64,000 nt of DNA from Hymenobacter jeongseonensis. Its GTDB lineage: Bacteria; Bacteroidota; Bacteroidia; Cytophagales; Hymenobacteraceae. The notes under the pieces were generated by a model, which saw only the letters and a program-made list of their open reading frames with translations, did no database searches and had not been told where the DNA came from. The translations under genes were made by a program, and so were the position numbers. This document shows, in pieces, positions 25,217-32,900 of the stretch; position 1 is the first letter of the stretch, and each line of letters starts with the position of its first letter. The stretch is from the NCBI RefSeq assembly GCF_015694725.1, contig NZ_JADQDQ010000013.1:1-64000 (forward strand), read 5' to 3'.

Positions 25217-25710
25217 GCGCCCTGCCCTCCTTCCTCGTCGGCCCAGCGGCTGGGCTCGTATTGCATCTCCACGTAGCTGCTGAGCTCAAACTCGAAGCGC
25301 CAGCCGATTTCGTTGTCCACCGTGAGCGTGGCGATGGGCTCGAGCGGCCGCTCGTTGAGCGTAAAACTGAACTTGCGCTTCTTGCGGTCCCGCACCATGC
25401 GGCTGAGCACGTCGAGGGCAATCTGCTCGCTGGCTGCCCAGCCGGCATCCTGCGCGTCGTAATCGTCACTGGGCACGTCCTGAAGCACCACAAACGCGCA
25501 CTGCCGCCGCCCCAGGGGCGCGGTGCCGTCCTTCTCGCTAAAGCCCAGCGTGGGCGTTTCCAGCCACAGGCACGGATAGGTCATGCCGCTGCGGCTGCCA
25601 CTAATAATGCGCCCGGCCGAGCCGTGCACGAAGCTGCCGGCCAGGGCCCGGTTGGCCCCGGCCAGCTGCCGGAAATAGTCAATAAAATCGGGGAGCTTGT
25701 GTGGGTCCAT
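25213..25710 (-). CDS. hypothetical phage structural protein
   Basis: A 165-aa protein with an N-terminal helix, a central Gly/Ser-rich loop, long strands (KFSFTLNERPLEPIATLTVDN) and a C-terminal tail. Size and strand pattern resemble head-tail joining or tail completion proteins, but I see no diagnostic motif. It overlaps the next gene by 4 bp (coupled). Confidence 0.58.
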   Translation of the reverse strand: MDPHKLPDFIDYFRQLAGANRALAGSFVHGSAGRIISGSRSGMTYPCLWLETPTLGFSEKDGTAPLGRRQCAFVVLQDVPSDDYDAQDAGWAASEQIALDVLSRMVRDRKKRKFSFTLNERPLEPIATLTVDNEIGWRFEFELSSYVEMQYEPSRWADEEGGQGA

Positions 25711-25742
25711 GACCCAAAGAAACAGCGGGCGGTTACCCCCTA

Positions 25743-26255
25743 TTAGGACGCAACCGCGTAGTCGGAGCGCAGGGCCGAGCCGCCGTTTTCGTACATCAGC
25801 TCGTAGTGCTTGTTGCCCTTCATGATTTTATCGCGGTAGTCGCGGTACACCTTGCGGGCCTCCTCCAGGTCGTAATCGCTGGGGTTGATTTCGTAGAGGT
25901 TGTAGAACGAGCGCAGCGCGGCCCGCTCGTTTTGGGTGACGGCCACCTGGCCCTTGACAAACGCGATGAGCTGCTGCTGAAAGAACTTGTCGAGCGTTTC
26001 CCCGATTTGCTTGGCCGAAGCCGGCGTGAGCGTGTGGTGCCGCAGGGCCGTGGGCAGGCTGATGAGCAGCACCGGGCCCTGGGCCGGCACCGGCCGGTCC
26101 AGCTGCCGGAAGGGCAGCTTCTCCACTTTCATGCGCACGGTGCGCCCCATGTAGGTGTTTTGGTGAATGTTGACGGGTTCCGGACCCAGTTCCTTTAACA
26201 GGAATTGCCGCACGTGGGCCTGTACGGGAAGGGCGAAGACAGGGCTCTTGCTCAA
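25743..26255 (-). CDS. hypothetical phage protein, first gene of structural operon
   Basis: A 170-aa protein with strands in the first half (TVRMKVEKLPFRQL, VLLISLP) and a charged helical second half (AARSFYNLYE-like, DYDLEEARKVYRDYRDK). No family recognised. It heads the leftward structural operon, 56 bp after the serine recombinase stop. Confidence 0.58.
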   Translation of the reverse strand: MSKSPVFALPVQAHVRQFLLKELGPEPVNIHQNTYMGRTVRMKVEKLPFRQLDRPVPAQGPVLLISLPTALRHHTLTPASAKQIGETLDKFFQQQLIAFVKGQVAVTQNERAALRSFYNLYEINPSDYDLEEARKVYRDYRDKIMKGNKHYELMYENGGSALRSDYAVAS

Positions 26256-26310
26256 GGAAAAGAATTAGGAGTAGAATATGCTCAAATGTATCGGTGCGTA
26301 ACGCGGGGAA

Positions 26311-26979
26311 TTAGGACGAAAGTGCGGCGGTTGCGGCCGCTTCCAGCGCGGTTTTTACTTTCTGAACGGTGTTGGTGGAGCAGTTCGCCAATTTCGCAAC
26401 GTCCCGAACACTCAGCCTCTTCTGCAAATGTTCAACCACTTTCGGGTATTTGCTAATGGTTTGTGCCGACGACTTCGTGGACCCGGCCGGCCGGCCCTTC
26501 TGCGCGCCGGCCGCGAAGGCCGCGGCCTGGCCGGATTTGATGCGGTGGCCCATCCGTTCGGTTTCCATCTCGTCCACTTCCATGAGTACGGTCATCACCA
26601 GGCGCGCCATCGGGTTCACCTTGCCGTCGGGCAGCAGGTAGCCCAGCTGAATGTTGAGGGCAAAGACCGACACGCCCAAGTCGGCCAGCTCTTCGACCAC
26701 GGCCCGCGTCTCGCGGGCCCGCCGGCCCAGGCGGCTAAGCTCGGTGACGAGCACCATCCGGATGCGGCCCGACTTGGCCAGGTGCAGCAGCTGGTCGAGG
26801 TCGGGGCGCTTGGCCCGGCTGCGGCGCGAGCCACTCAGCTTCTCGGCGATGGTGGCCACCACCTCGTAGCCGGACCGGTCGGCGTGGCGCTGGGTGTCGA
26901 GCAGCTGCCGGCCAAAGTCCTGGGCTTCCTTGCTCACGCGGGCGAAGAGGGCAACGGGTAGCGGGTCGGCGTGTGTCAT
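26311..26979 (-). CDS. serine recombinase (resolvase/invertase family)
   Basis: Starting at the ATG at 26979 (222 aa), it has the catalytic N-terminal domain with VALFARVSKEAQD (nucleophile Ser in RVSK), the GSRRSRAKRPDLDQLL segment and LVTELSRLGRRARE, then the long E-helix and a short C-terminal HTH (LSVRDVAKLANCSTNTVQKVK). These small enzymes invert or resolve DNA between short sites. The element also has a tyrosine integrase, so this is probably not the integrase. It may control orientation or copy state of phage DNA, for instance of the adhesin genes downstream, but I found no clear inverted target sites. Confidence 0.9.
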   Translation of the reverse strand: MTHADPLPVALFARVSKEAQDFGRQLLDTQRHADRSGYEVVATIAEKLSGSRRSRAKRPDLDQLLHLAKSGRIRMVLVTELSRLGRRARETRAVVEELADLGVSVFALNIQLGYLLPDGKVNPMARLVMTVLMEVDEMETERMGHRIKSGQAAAFAAGAQKGRPAGSTKSSAQTISKYPKVVEHLQKRLSVRDVAKLANCSTNTVQKVKTALEAAATAALSS

Positions 26980-27018
26980 ATTAAGCAAGTGGTTTTCGAG
27001 CGACAATTTTAGGGAAGT

Positions 27019-27056
27019 AAAAACGCCCCGGAAACGGTCGGTTAAGGGGTGTTTTT
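27019..27056. terminator. bidirectional terminator-like hairpin
   Basis: An 11-bp stem (AAAAACGCCCC / GGGGTGTTTTT, one G-T pair) with a 16-nt loop, between the divergent recombinase and 73-aa genes. T runs on both strands. Confidence 0.6.
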
Positions 27057-27097
27057 GCGCAATACTTTTTTTGAGACAAGAATCGAAATTGTTCAGC

Positions 27098-27128
27098 TTG
27101 TGGAGCGCATCACGGTCAGTTAGTTTTG
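27098..27128 (+). promoter_or_regulatory. Bacteroidota-type promoter for the 73-aa gene
   Basis: TTG at 27098-27100 and an exact TAnnTTTG (-7, TAGTTTTG) at 27121-27128 are separated by 20 bp, fitting the -33/-7 consensus of Bacteroidota sigma factors. The start codon of the small rightward gene lies about 65 bp downstream. Confidence 0.6.
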
Positions 27129-27192
27129 AAGTTGGTCCCGTGCGGGATGTTAGTCTGGTAATGATTTAGGTAATTAGTTAAAGTAAATTGTG

Positions 27193-27414
27193 ATGAAGAT
27201 TCCTGCTTTCCATTCCCAGTGGCGGGGCTTGGCATTGGAAGATGCCTGGCACGACAACGACGAGTGTTTTATTGTCAAAAGCATTCCCCGAGCCCATCGA
27301 ATTCCGGGCAAGGAAACGGTCACGCGCAAGCACTGCCGGTACTGTGTTTTGCTCAATGAGCCCGCAACCAGCAAACCGCTGCCTCGGCTGCTTTCAGCGG
27401 AATCCGACTACTAG
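27193..27414 (+). CDS. small hypothetical protein, rightward gene inside the prophage
   Basis: A 73-aa protein (ATG at 27193 right after an in-frame GTG). It contains two separated Cys (KHCRYC) near residue 54, a possible metal-binding hairpin. It is the only rightward gene in the leftward early/late region and has its own promoter and terminator, typical of a moron expressed in the lysogen. Less GC-rich than its neighbours. Function unknown. Confidence 0.5.
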   Translation: MKIPAFHSQWRGLALEDAWHDNDECFIVKSIPRAHRIPGKETVTRKHCRYCVLLNEPATSKPLPRLLSAESDY

Positions 27415-27440
27415 GTGTGTTCTCACCAAACGCAACGCAT

Positions 27441-27465
27441 CGCTCCTAGGGGAGCGGCTCTTTTC
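27441..27465 (+). terminator. terminator-like hairpin after the 73-aa gene
   Basis: A CGCTCC / GGAGCG stem with a TAGG loop followed by GCTCTTTTCC, 27 bp after the stop codon. The stem is short but GC-rich. Confidence 0.5.
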
Positions 27466-27501
27466 CTCCTTGTTCAGTACCACACCGTACCCAAAGGGTT
27501 T

Positions 27502-27879
27502 TTAGGTAAATTTGATGAGGTGCTCGAGATTGAGCGATACCTGCTGCACCTTGCCCAGCACCACGTGGCCCGAGTAAGAATGGGGCCACACGTAGAGCAT
27601 GAGGGCCACCAGCTCGTCGCACCGGAGGCGAAACTGGACGGGCTTGTTTTTGGGCACGCCCACGCGGCGGAGTTCGCGGTCATCGAGGCGCTTGAGCCGC
27701 TTGGCCACGCGCAGCAGGGCCGGCAGCGCGACCACCACGCCGGCTGATTCGACGCGGAGGCCCTGGTTCTGGTGAAGCCGGATGGCATTGCGGCGGCCGC
27801 AGTCAGCCACGGCCCACCAGAGCTGGCCGGCTTCGCCGCGGTTAAGTTCAATCACTTGGTCGAGGTGTGGAAAACTCAT
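27502..27879 (-). CDS. hypothetical early phage protein
   Basis: A 125-aa protein starting at the ATG at 27879, which overlaps the stop of the upstream gene (ATGA). The middle is basic (LLRVAKRLKRLDDRELRRVG) and could bind nucleic acid. No family recognised. Last gene of the early leftward operon. Confidence 0.55.
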   Translation of the reverse strand: MSFPHLDQVIELNRGEAGQLWWAVADCGRRNAIRLHQNQGLRVESAGVVVALPALLRVAKRLKRLDDRELRRVGVPKNKPVQFRLRCDELVALMLYVWPHSYSGHVVLGKVQQVSLNLEHLIKFT

Positions 27880-28142
27880 AGCCACTGCCCGTTTTTCATG
27901 CGCGCCACCTCCTGCCCGGTGTGCACGTCGTAGAGGATGGCCACGTTGATTTTGGCGTGCACGCTCTCGGCGTACTTCTTGAGCCGCTTAATCTCCAGCT
28001 CGCGCGGGTCGAGCGGCACGTAGGTGCTGGCGTTGCTGCGCCCGTAGAGCGTGCGGGCGTTGCCGTCCTTGAAGTAAACGAGCAGCTTGGTGTGGGCGGC
28101 GGCCTTGAGCTTCTCGCCGGGAGTGGGTGCCGGATGGGACAT
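27876..28142 (-). CDS. small hypothetical early protein
   Basis: An 88-aa protein from the ATG at 28142, preceded by the repeated C-rich leader element; the frame further upstream is noise. It is basic with a helical centre (ELEIKRLKKYAESVHAK). Coupled to the 125-aa gene downstream. Function unknown. Confidence 0.55.
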   Translation of the reverse strand: MSHPAPTPGEKLKAAAHTKLLVYFKDGNARTLYGRSNASTYVPLDPRELEIKRLKKYAESVHAKINVAILYDVHTGQEVARMKNGQWL

Positions 28143-28174
28143 GGAAATGGGCTGAGATGGGTTGGGGTGAGCTG
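28143..28174 (-). promoter_or_regulatory. repeated phage leader element, copy C
   Basis: On the minus strand CAGCTCACCCCAACCC followed by ATCTCAGCCC and a short spacer abuts the ATG at 28142. It matches the leaders before 30561 and 10765 at most positions. Confidence 0.5.
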
Positions 28175-28201
28175 AATGAAGAATGAGTATTAGGCGTTGC
28201 G

Positions 28202-29557
28202 CTAGACTTTGCCGCCGGCGGCGATGAAGTAGAACTTGTCCAGGGCCCGGGGGTCGCGCAGGGCCTGCACCTTCTTGAGGTGCTTGTGGTAGAGTTGGGC
28301 GGCCGTGAGGGCCAGCACCCGCTTGCCGGCCGTTTTTAGCCGCCAGCCCCGCATTTCCGCTCCCGCCCGACGCAGGGTGGTGGCCACGTGGTACTCGTGG
28401 CGGCGCAGCATCTTCTGGGCCAGCCATTCCTCGGTTTTGACGAAGCCCAGCCCGTTTTCGCGGTCGAAATAGCCCCGGCCCTTCACGATTTCGGCGTAGG
28501 GCGCCGGCAGGAACCGGCCCGGGTTGCGCTTGAGCCAGTCGGCCACCAAATCCACCCGCTCGAGGGCCTGCTGGTGGTAGAGCTCGTACTCCCGCTCCGA
28601 AAGCCCGGCCTGAAAACCGGCGAATACGCCAAACCAGATGGCGTTCTGGGCCTTGGCGTGCTGCGCCTCGTCAAAGGCCACGTCCCCGTAGAGCTGGGGC
28701 CGAGCATAGGCCCAAAACGACATCACAAGCCGCTTTTGAGCCAGCGTCGGCCCCGTTTTCGGCGCGCTGGCCGCGGTCTGGGCCAGTTTGCGGGCCTCGG
28801 CCCTCGGCCGGCGCCGCGCCCCAGCCTGCCCCGTTTCTGCCGCTGCCCCGAGCGGTTCCGGGTCGGGCTGCGGCCCTGTGTTGCCAGTGAGTGTTGCCTG
28901 TGTTTCCAGTTTTGGAGCCGGCGGCGTTGCCACCACTAACTTATCCACCTGGCTAGTTTCCAGTTTCCGTGTTTCCAGTGTTTCAAATGCTACACTAAGC
29001 GGAAATTTTGTCGGCTCACTGTTGAGAATCGCGCCGATTTGCAAGCGGTCCAAATCGCTTTCCACCGGCATTTCGGGGGCTTGCCACACGTATTTGGGGT
29101 TTATCCACAGCTCAAAGTCGGCGCGGGTGCCGTGCCAGGCCTTGCGCACCAGCGCGCCCATCTTGAGCAGCAAATCGATGTGGGTGCGCACGCTGCGCGA
29201 CGACATCGAGCGGCGCTTGCCCAAGCTCTTGCAGTTCACCGCAATCGGCGGGGCCTGCGGGGCCGCGTCGGTGCCCACCTGGGCAAAGTCAAAGCCCGGC
29301 TCGCGGTTGCTCCGCTCCAGGGCCCGCACGCTCATGAACACCAAATCGGTCATCAACTCCTTGGCCGTGGCCGGGGCTGCCTTGGGCTGCACGTAGTAGT
29401 GCTCCGTGCGGGCCGGCACCAGCACCTGCCCCTCGGCGTCGAGCCGGGCCTGGTGGGTGCGGGAGCGCAGCTGCAACGGCATGGCCGCGCACTGGGCTTC
29501 GAAGTCCTGGTGCCAGAGCCGGCGGGCCTTGGCGAGGGTAAGGGGAAGAGGCAGCAT
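28202..29557 (-). CDS. winged-helix replication initiator-like protein
   Basis: A 451-aa basic protein. Residues about 115-150 form a winged-helix-like segment (LGKRRSMSSRSVRTHIDLLL, KMGALVRKAWHG), as in phage replication initiators that reset host replisome loading. A long Pro/Ala/Gln linker (about 200-265) leads to a helical C-terminal domain with QHAKAQNAIWFGVFAGFQAG and a basic tail. Position among early genes supports a replication role. Relation to DnaD/RepA-type proteins is inferred only. Confidence 0.58.
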   Translation of the reverse strand: MLPLPLTLAKARRLWHQDFEAQCAAMPLQLRSRTHQARLDAEGQVLVPARTEHYYVQPKAAPATAKELMTDLVFMSVRALERSNREPGFDFAQVGTDAAPQAPPIAVNCKSLGKRRSMSSRSVRTHIDLLLKMGALVRKAWHGTRADFELWINPKYVWQAPEMPVESDLDRLQIGAILNSEPTKFPLSVAFETLETRKLETSQVDKLVVATPPAPKLETQATLTGNTGPQPDPEPLGAAAETGQAGARRRPRAEARKLAQTAASAPKTGPTLAQKRLVMSFWAYARPQLYGDVAFDEAQHAKAQNAIWFGVFAGFQAGLSEREYELYHQQALERVDLVADWLKRNPGRFLPAPYAEIVKGRGYFDRENGLGFVKTEEWLAQKMLRRHEYHVATTLRRAGAEMRGWRLKTAGKRVLALTAAQLYHKHLKKVQALRDPRALDKFYFIAAGGKV

Positions 29558-29724
29558 TTAAAAGAGAAAGGGAAGAAAATGGTGGCGTGGGCAGCGGAGG
29601 CGTGTCCTCCCCTGCTCCCCAGCGCCGGAGCTGCAGCTGCAGACCCTGTGCTCCCTGACCGGCTTCGACGCCGGGTGCCTGCTGCGCGCAGGGGCCCTCG
29701 GTGGGCTCAGGAAAATGTATCACG
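29558..29724. other. 167-bp gap without a recognised feature
   Basis: GC-rich sequence between the replication-like gene and the 75-aa gene. I see no promoter, hairpin or credible short gene here. Confidence 0.4.
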
Positions 29725-29952
29725 TTAGCAGCCGCCCTCCGGCACCAGCGCCCCGTGCTGCTGGCACAAGGACCGGAGCAGTTCGGCCTGGGCCTCCATG
29801 GCCTCGGCGATGCGCACCAGGGCGCTGGCCTGAATGATTTCAGCCGAAACCGTGCTCTTCTCCCCCACGCGCACCCTGTCACCGGAGGTCGCGTGAATTT
29901 TGAACTTGCTGATGTCGGCCAGCGAGCGAACTTTTGGCTCCACGTTACTCAC
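29725..29952 (-). CDS. small hypothetical early protein
   Basis: About 75 aa from a GTG at 29952 that overlaps the end of the upstream gene by 8 bp; a longer reading from 29988 is possible. A helix rich in Ala/Glu (IIQASALVRIAEAMEAQAEL) dominates. Start and function are uncertain. Confidence 0.45.
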   Translation of the reverse strand: MSNVEPKVRSLADISKFKIHATSGDRVRVGEKSTVSAEIIQASALVRIAEAMEAQAELLRSLCQQHGALVPEGGC

Positions 29953-30289
29953 AGCTGCCGCCCCCTTTCTCCGTGCTGAGCACGGCATCCAGCCCGCGCA
30001 GGCGGCTAGTCAGCGAATCAACGATGAAACGGGTGCCTTCCTGGTGGCTGGCATCGGGCTGCCAGGCCCCGCAGGCGTATTGCTCCAGGCAGAACTCGGC
30101 TTGCTTGAGTTGCTCGAGCACTTCGACCCGCTCCACCCGCAGGGCCTGCCGGCGCAGCGGGTCGGGCTTCGGCAACTGCGAGAGCGGGCGCAGGTTGATT
30201 TGGCGGCCCAGGTTCATGCCCAGGGCCAGCGTGAACGCCACCAGACCCTGGTCGGTGGCGTTCGAGGTGTACACGTTGATGGCCTCCAT
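29945..30289 (-). CDS. hypothetical early phage protein
   Basis: A 114-aa protein with an N-terminal hydrophobic/Thr-rich part, then charged helices (RRQALRVERVEVLEQLKQAE). Lies 2 bp after the 89-aa gene. No family recognised. Confidence 0.5.
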   Translation of the reverse strand: MEAINVYTSNATDQGLVAFTLALGMNLGRQINLRPLSQLPKPDPLRRQALRVERVEVLEQLKQAEFCLEQYACGAWQPDASHQEGTRFIVDSLTSRLRGLDAVLSTEKGGGSCE

Positions 30290-30291
30290 GC

Positions 30292-30561
30292 TCAGGCCGC
30301 GGCTTGCAGGCTGGAACCATGGCTTGCCGCATCGGCCGCGTCATCGGCCACCATCTCCTCCAAGCGCACGGTGTGCACCTTGCGCAGGGTGAAGAGGCGG
30401 GCCATGCGGTCGAGGACCGTGTTTTTGGCGGCTTCGGAGCCGATGCTAGCCAGGTCGCTCGATGCGCTTGTGATGGCGTCGTTGTACTGCCGGAGGGCTT
30501 CCTGATGGTCTTCGATTTCGAGGTCCATGAACTCGTCGGTGGTTAAGGTTTCGATTGACAT
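30292..30561 (-). CDS. small acidic helical early protein
   Basis: An 89-aa protein from the ATG at 30561 (preceded by the leader element; upstream frame is noise). Acidic N-terminus (DEFMDLEIEDHQEALRQY) then helices. Function unknown; possible regulator or DNA-mimic by charge only. Confidence 0.52.
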   Translation of the reverse strand: MSIETLTTDEFMDLEIEDHQEALRQYNDAITSASSDLASIGSEAAKNTVLDRMARLFTLRKVHTVRLEEMVADDAADAASHGSSLQAAA

Positions 30562-30592
30562 GGGGGGTTGAGATGGGATTGGGGTGAACTGA
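30562..30592 (-). promoter_or_regulatory. repeated phage leader element, copy B
   Basis: On the minus strand CAGTTCACCCCAATCCC followed by ATCTCAACCCCCC directly abuts the ATG. This is the most complete copy; a TTTTT run precedes it, as also at 31990. Confidence 0.55.
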
Positions 30593-30599
30593 AAAAGTC

Positions 30600-30992
30600 T
30601 TAGGAAGCCAGGCGCAGGGCCGGTAGCGCGCCCGCCGGAACGGGAAGCGCCGCCGGCAGCTGCGGGGCCGGCAGCTGGGCCAAATCGTAGGCCTCGCCCC
30701 GGCCGAAAGCCAGCAGCGCGGGCCAAGGAATGCGGGGCTCGGCCTCGCCGAACGTGAGCACGGCCAGCTTGATGAGCTGCTTGTTGCGGCCCCGCTTGCC
30801 CACTTTCGTCCAGCGCTGCACCGCCGAGCGGCTCACGCTCAGGTGCTCCATGACCTGCTCGATGGTGAGCAGCACCACGGCCGCGCTGGCCTCGGGCGCG
30901 GGGGCCGGGCGCTTAATGGCTTCGATGTGGCCCAGGATGGTGCGGAAGCACTCATCGAGGTAGCCCACGGTGGGCAGGTCGTCGCGTCTCAT
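30600..30992 (-). CDS. helix-turn-helix DNA-binding protein
   Basis: A 130-aa protein. Residues about 42-75 form an excisionase/MerR-type HTH: LTIEQVMEHLSVSRSAVQRW followed by a Lys/Gly/Arg-rich wing and a segment closing the motif (PRIPWPALLAF). Such proteins act as excisionases or early regulators. It lies in the early operon and is coupled by 4 bp to the gene upstream. An excisionase role would need a site near the integrase, more than 9 kb away. Confidence 0.68.
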   Translation of the reverse strand: MRRDDLPTVGYLDECFRTILGHIEAIKRPAPAPEASAAVVLLTIEQVMEHLSVSRSAVQRWTKVGKRGRNKQLIKLAVLTFGEAEPRIPWPALLAFGRGEAYDLAQLPAPQLPAALPVPAGALPALRLAS

Positions 30993-31399
30993 GAGGCGGT
31001 AGCGGGGGTTTTGGTGAGGGTAGCGCGGGCAGCTGCTAAGCGCTGGCGGGCCGCGTCGAAGTCATCGTTTTGCAGCACCAGCAGGCGCACTTCCTTGAGG
31101 CGGCGCACCTGCGTGGCCGCGAAGCACACGGCCGGCGTGGGGGTGCCCGGCCGCAGCACGCCCATGCTGCACGCGGCCCAGCTGACGGGGCCACTGGCCG
31201 GGTGGTGGTGGGCATACTGAAAGTGGAACTGCTCCCCCGTTAGGCTCGTCCACGTACCCGTCACCAGCGAGAGGCTGGGCGTGGGCGTGGGCTGCTCGAG
31301 TACCTGAAAGCCCACGCTGCGCAGCCACTGCGCGATATGCGGGCCCAAGTCGCGGGGGCCGGGCGGTGGCGCGGAGCCGTAGGGGGCGCGGGCTCCCAT
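30989..31399 (-). CDS. hypothetical early phage protein
   Basis: A 136-aa protein; N-terminus Pro/Gly-rich, then strands with several His (FHFQYAHHHPASG) and a C-terminal helix. It overlaps both neighbours by 1-4 bp. No family recognised. Confidence 0.52.
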   Translation of the reverse strand: MGARAPYGSAPPPGPRDLGPHIAQWLRSVGFQVLEQPTPTPSLSLVTGTWTSLTGEQFHFQYAHHHPASGPVSWAACSMGVLRPGTPTPAVCFAATQVRRLKEVRLLVLQNDDFDAARQRLAAARATLTKTPATAS

Positions 31400-31692
31400 C
31401 AGGCGGCTTTGGGAAGCAGCAGTTGAAACTCCTGGCGCGCGTCCGTCCAGTCAATCTCGCGGATGCCCGCCGGCGGCGAGGCCACCAGCCACACCTCGTC
31501 CTGGGTGCGGCCCTCTTCGTGGGCGCTGCGCAAATCCAGCGGCATCGAGCCGTTGACGTACACCGTGAAATGCCCCGCTTGGTAGCAGTAGCCTAATATG
31601 GGTTCCACGAGGGCCGCGCCGGCCGGCAGCTCCGAGACGCGCACGCGCTTGCCGCTGCGGGCATCGGTGAGGGAAACGACGGGCTTAAGCAT
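31399..31692 (-). CDS. hypothetical early phage protein
   Basis: A 97-aa mixed alpha/beta protein (LTDARSGKRVRVSELPAG; FTVYVNGSMPLDL). One-base overlap with the gene downstream, 8-bp overlap upstream. No family recognised. Confidence 0.52.
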   Translation of the reverse strand: MLKPVVSLTDARSGKRVRVSELPAGAALVEPILGYCYQAGHFTVYVNGSMPLDLRSAHEEGRTQDEVWLVASPPAGIREIDWTDARQEFQLLLPKAA

Positions 31693-31978
31693 TGAGGTAG
31701 GCCTGCGTCGTGGTCATTGGGGCCGGCATGCGGCCGACCAATTGCAGGCTGCGAAAGCGGGCCCGACGTACTTTCTCTCCCTGCACCAGAATGGGCAGTT
31801 CTTCCACAAAGCGCGGGTGCTCGGCCATGAGCTCCTCGCCCCGCCGGTCCAGCTCGTCGAGCGGGATGAGTTTGACCACCGCGCTGGGCAGGTGGTGCGT
31901 GACGAGTTCGTGCATGTCGCGGATGCACGGCTTTTTGCGGGGGGCTGGGTCCGCCAGCGCGTCGGTGTTGAGATGCAT
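31685..31978 (-). CDS. hypothetical early phage protein
   Basis: A 97-aa charged, mostly helical protein. Its ATG follows a shortened form of the leader element (CAGCTCACCC) with the same upstream TTTTT run. Function unknown. Confidence 0.52.
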   Translation of the reverse strand: MHLNTDALADPAPRKKPCIRDMHELVTHHLPSAVVKLIPLDELDRRGEELMAEHPRFVEELPILVQGEKVRRARFRSLQLVGRMPAPMTTTQAYLNA

Positions 31979-31996
31979 GGGTGAGCTGAAAAAGGG

Positions 31997-32251
31997 TTAG
32001 GAAATAGGAAACAGGGCTTCCTGTACCTGCTTTTCAGCAGGCAGCAGCTCGGCCGGAATGGAGAAGTCGGGCAGCCCGATGCGCACCAGGTCGATGAGCC
32101 AGGCCAGTTTGATGTAGCGCCCGTGGCGCACCCCCATCAGTTTCACAGAGGACGCTTCGTGTCCACCTCGGACAGCCACGTCCACGGCGCTGGCGTGCAA
32201 ATCCTCGCACACCAAAGCGAGCAAGTGGAAATATTTCTGCCTATCGGTCAT
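31997..32251 (-). CDS. first early gene, small hypothetical protein
   Basis: An 84-aa protein with a helical first half (YFHLLALVCEDLHASAVDVA) and a VKLMGVRHGRYIKLAWLIDL segment that looks like a short HTH-type recognition region. It is the first gene transcribed leftward from the switch region, the position of Cro-like proteins. A Cro-like role is an inference from position and weak pattern. Confidence 0.5.
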   Translation of the reverse strand: MTDRQKYFHLLALVCEDLHASAVDVAVRGGHEASSVKLMGVRHGRYIKLAWLIDLVRIGLPDFSIPAELLPAEKQVQEALFPIS

Positions 32252-32391
32252 CGTGTTTGGGCGCTTTCGTCAATGCCTTGCTTTATTGCGAGGGCATTGA
32301 GTTGTACACGCCACAAACATACGCTAATGAGTCATTATAGACTCACCATTTTAAACTCAAATTATTGGCCTTTGAGCCAATTATAACTCAA
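32252..32391. promoter_or_regulatory. lysogeny switch: divergent operator/promoter region
   Basis: The gap between the divergent first early gene and the repressor holds an array of ACTCA/TGAGT half-sites: TTGAGTT (32297-32303), GAGTC-6 bp-GACTC (32329-32344), AACTCAA (32354-32360 and 32385-32391) and an ATTGGC-6 bp-GCCAAT palindrome around 32363-32380. A leftward -7 element (TATGTTTG, exact TAnnTTTG) lies at 32314-32321, so a dimer on 32329-32344 would cover the -33 side of the early promoter. The rightmost half-site touches the repressor start, suggesting autoregulation. Confidence 0.68.
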
Positions 32392-32880
32392 GTGACTGTA
32401 AACGAGAGACTAAATTTTTTGATTAATGAGTTGAATTTGAGTGCTAGAGCATTCAGCGCTGCCATTGGCATGCCTGATTCCAACACCAGAAACTACTTAA
32501 CTAAAGGAACTAAGCTCAACTCAGAGTACCTGGAAAGTATTGCGAGCCATTTTAGCCGAGTCGATTTAAACTGGTTATTGACTGGTAAAGGCAAGCCTTT
32601 CCTACCCGAATCAGGTGAAAGCGCTGGTTCAATGACCATCAATCAAAAAAATAATTCTGGGAATTCTATCAACGGCAACCAGGGCACGGCCACCCAGAAC
32701 AACCACCACTACAACATTGCCGACTGCGAGAAGGACCGCGACACCTACAAAGCTGAACGCGACCTAGCCCGCACTGAAAACGAACTCCTCCGCCAGCAAC
32801 TCGCAATGCAGGAGGCCCTGATTGCCGCCAAAGACGAAACCCTCACGCTGCTGCGTGGCAGCCACAACCGCCCTAATTAA
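32392..32880 (+). CDS. phage repressor, XRE-type HTH with C-terminal coiled coil
   Basis: A 162-aa protein read from the GTG at 32392 (MTVNERLNFLINEL...). Residues about 5-65 are a Bacteroidota phage-type HTH: NLSARAFSAAIGMPDSNTRN as the two helices, and the closing VDLNWLLTGKGKPF motif. A Gln/Asn-rich linker and a coiled coil (about 105-150) for oligomerisation follow; there is no S24 autoprotease domain, so induction would not use RecA cleavage of this protein. It starts inside its own operator array. The 3' end of this gene has degenerate copies at about 35690 and 36970. Confidence 0.82.
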   Translation: MTVNERLNFLINELNLSARAFSAAIGMPDSNTRNYLTKGTKLNSEYLESIASHFSRVDLNWLLTGKGKPFLPESGESAGSMTINQKNNSGNSINGNQGTATQNNHHYNIADCEKDRDTYKAERDLARTENELLRQQLAMQEALIAAKDETLTLLRGSHNRPN

Positions 32881-32900
32881 TTGCTTCCTTTCCCACCGCA

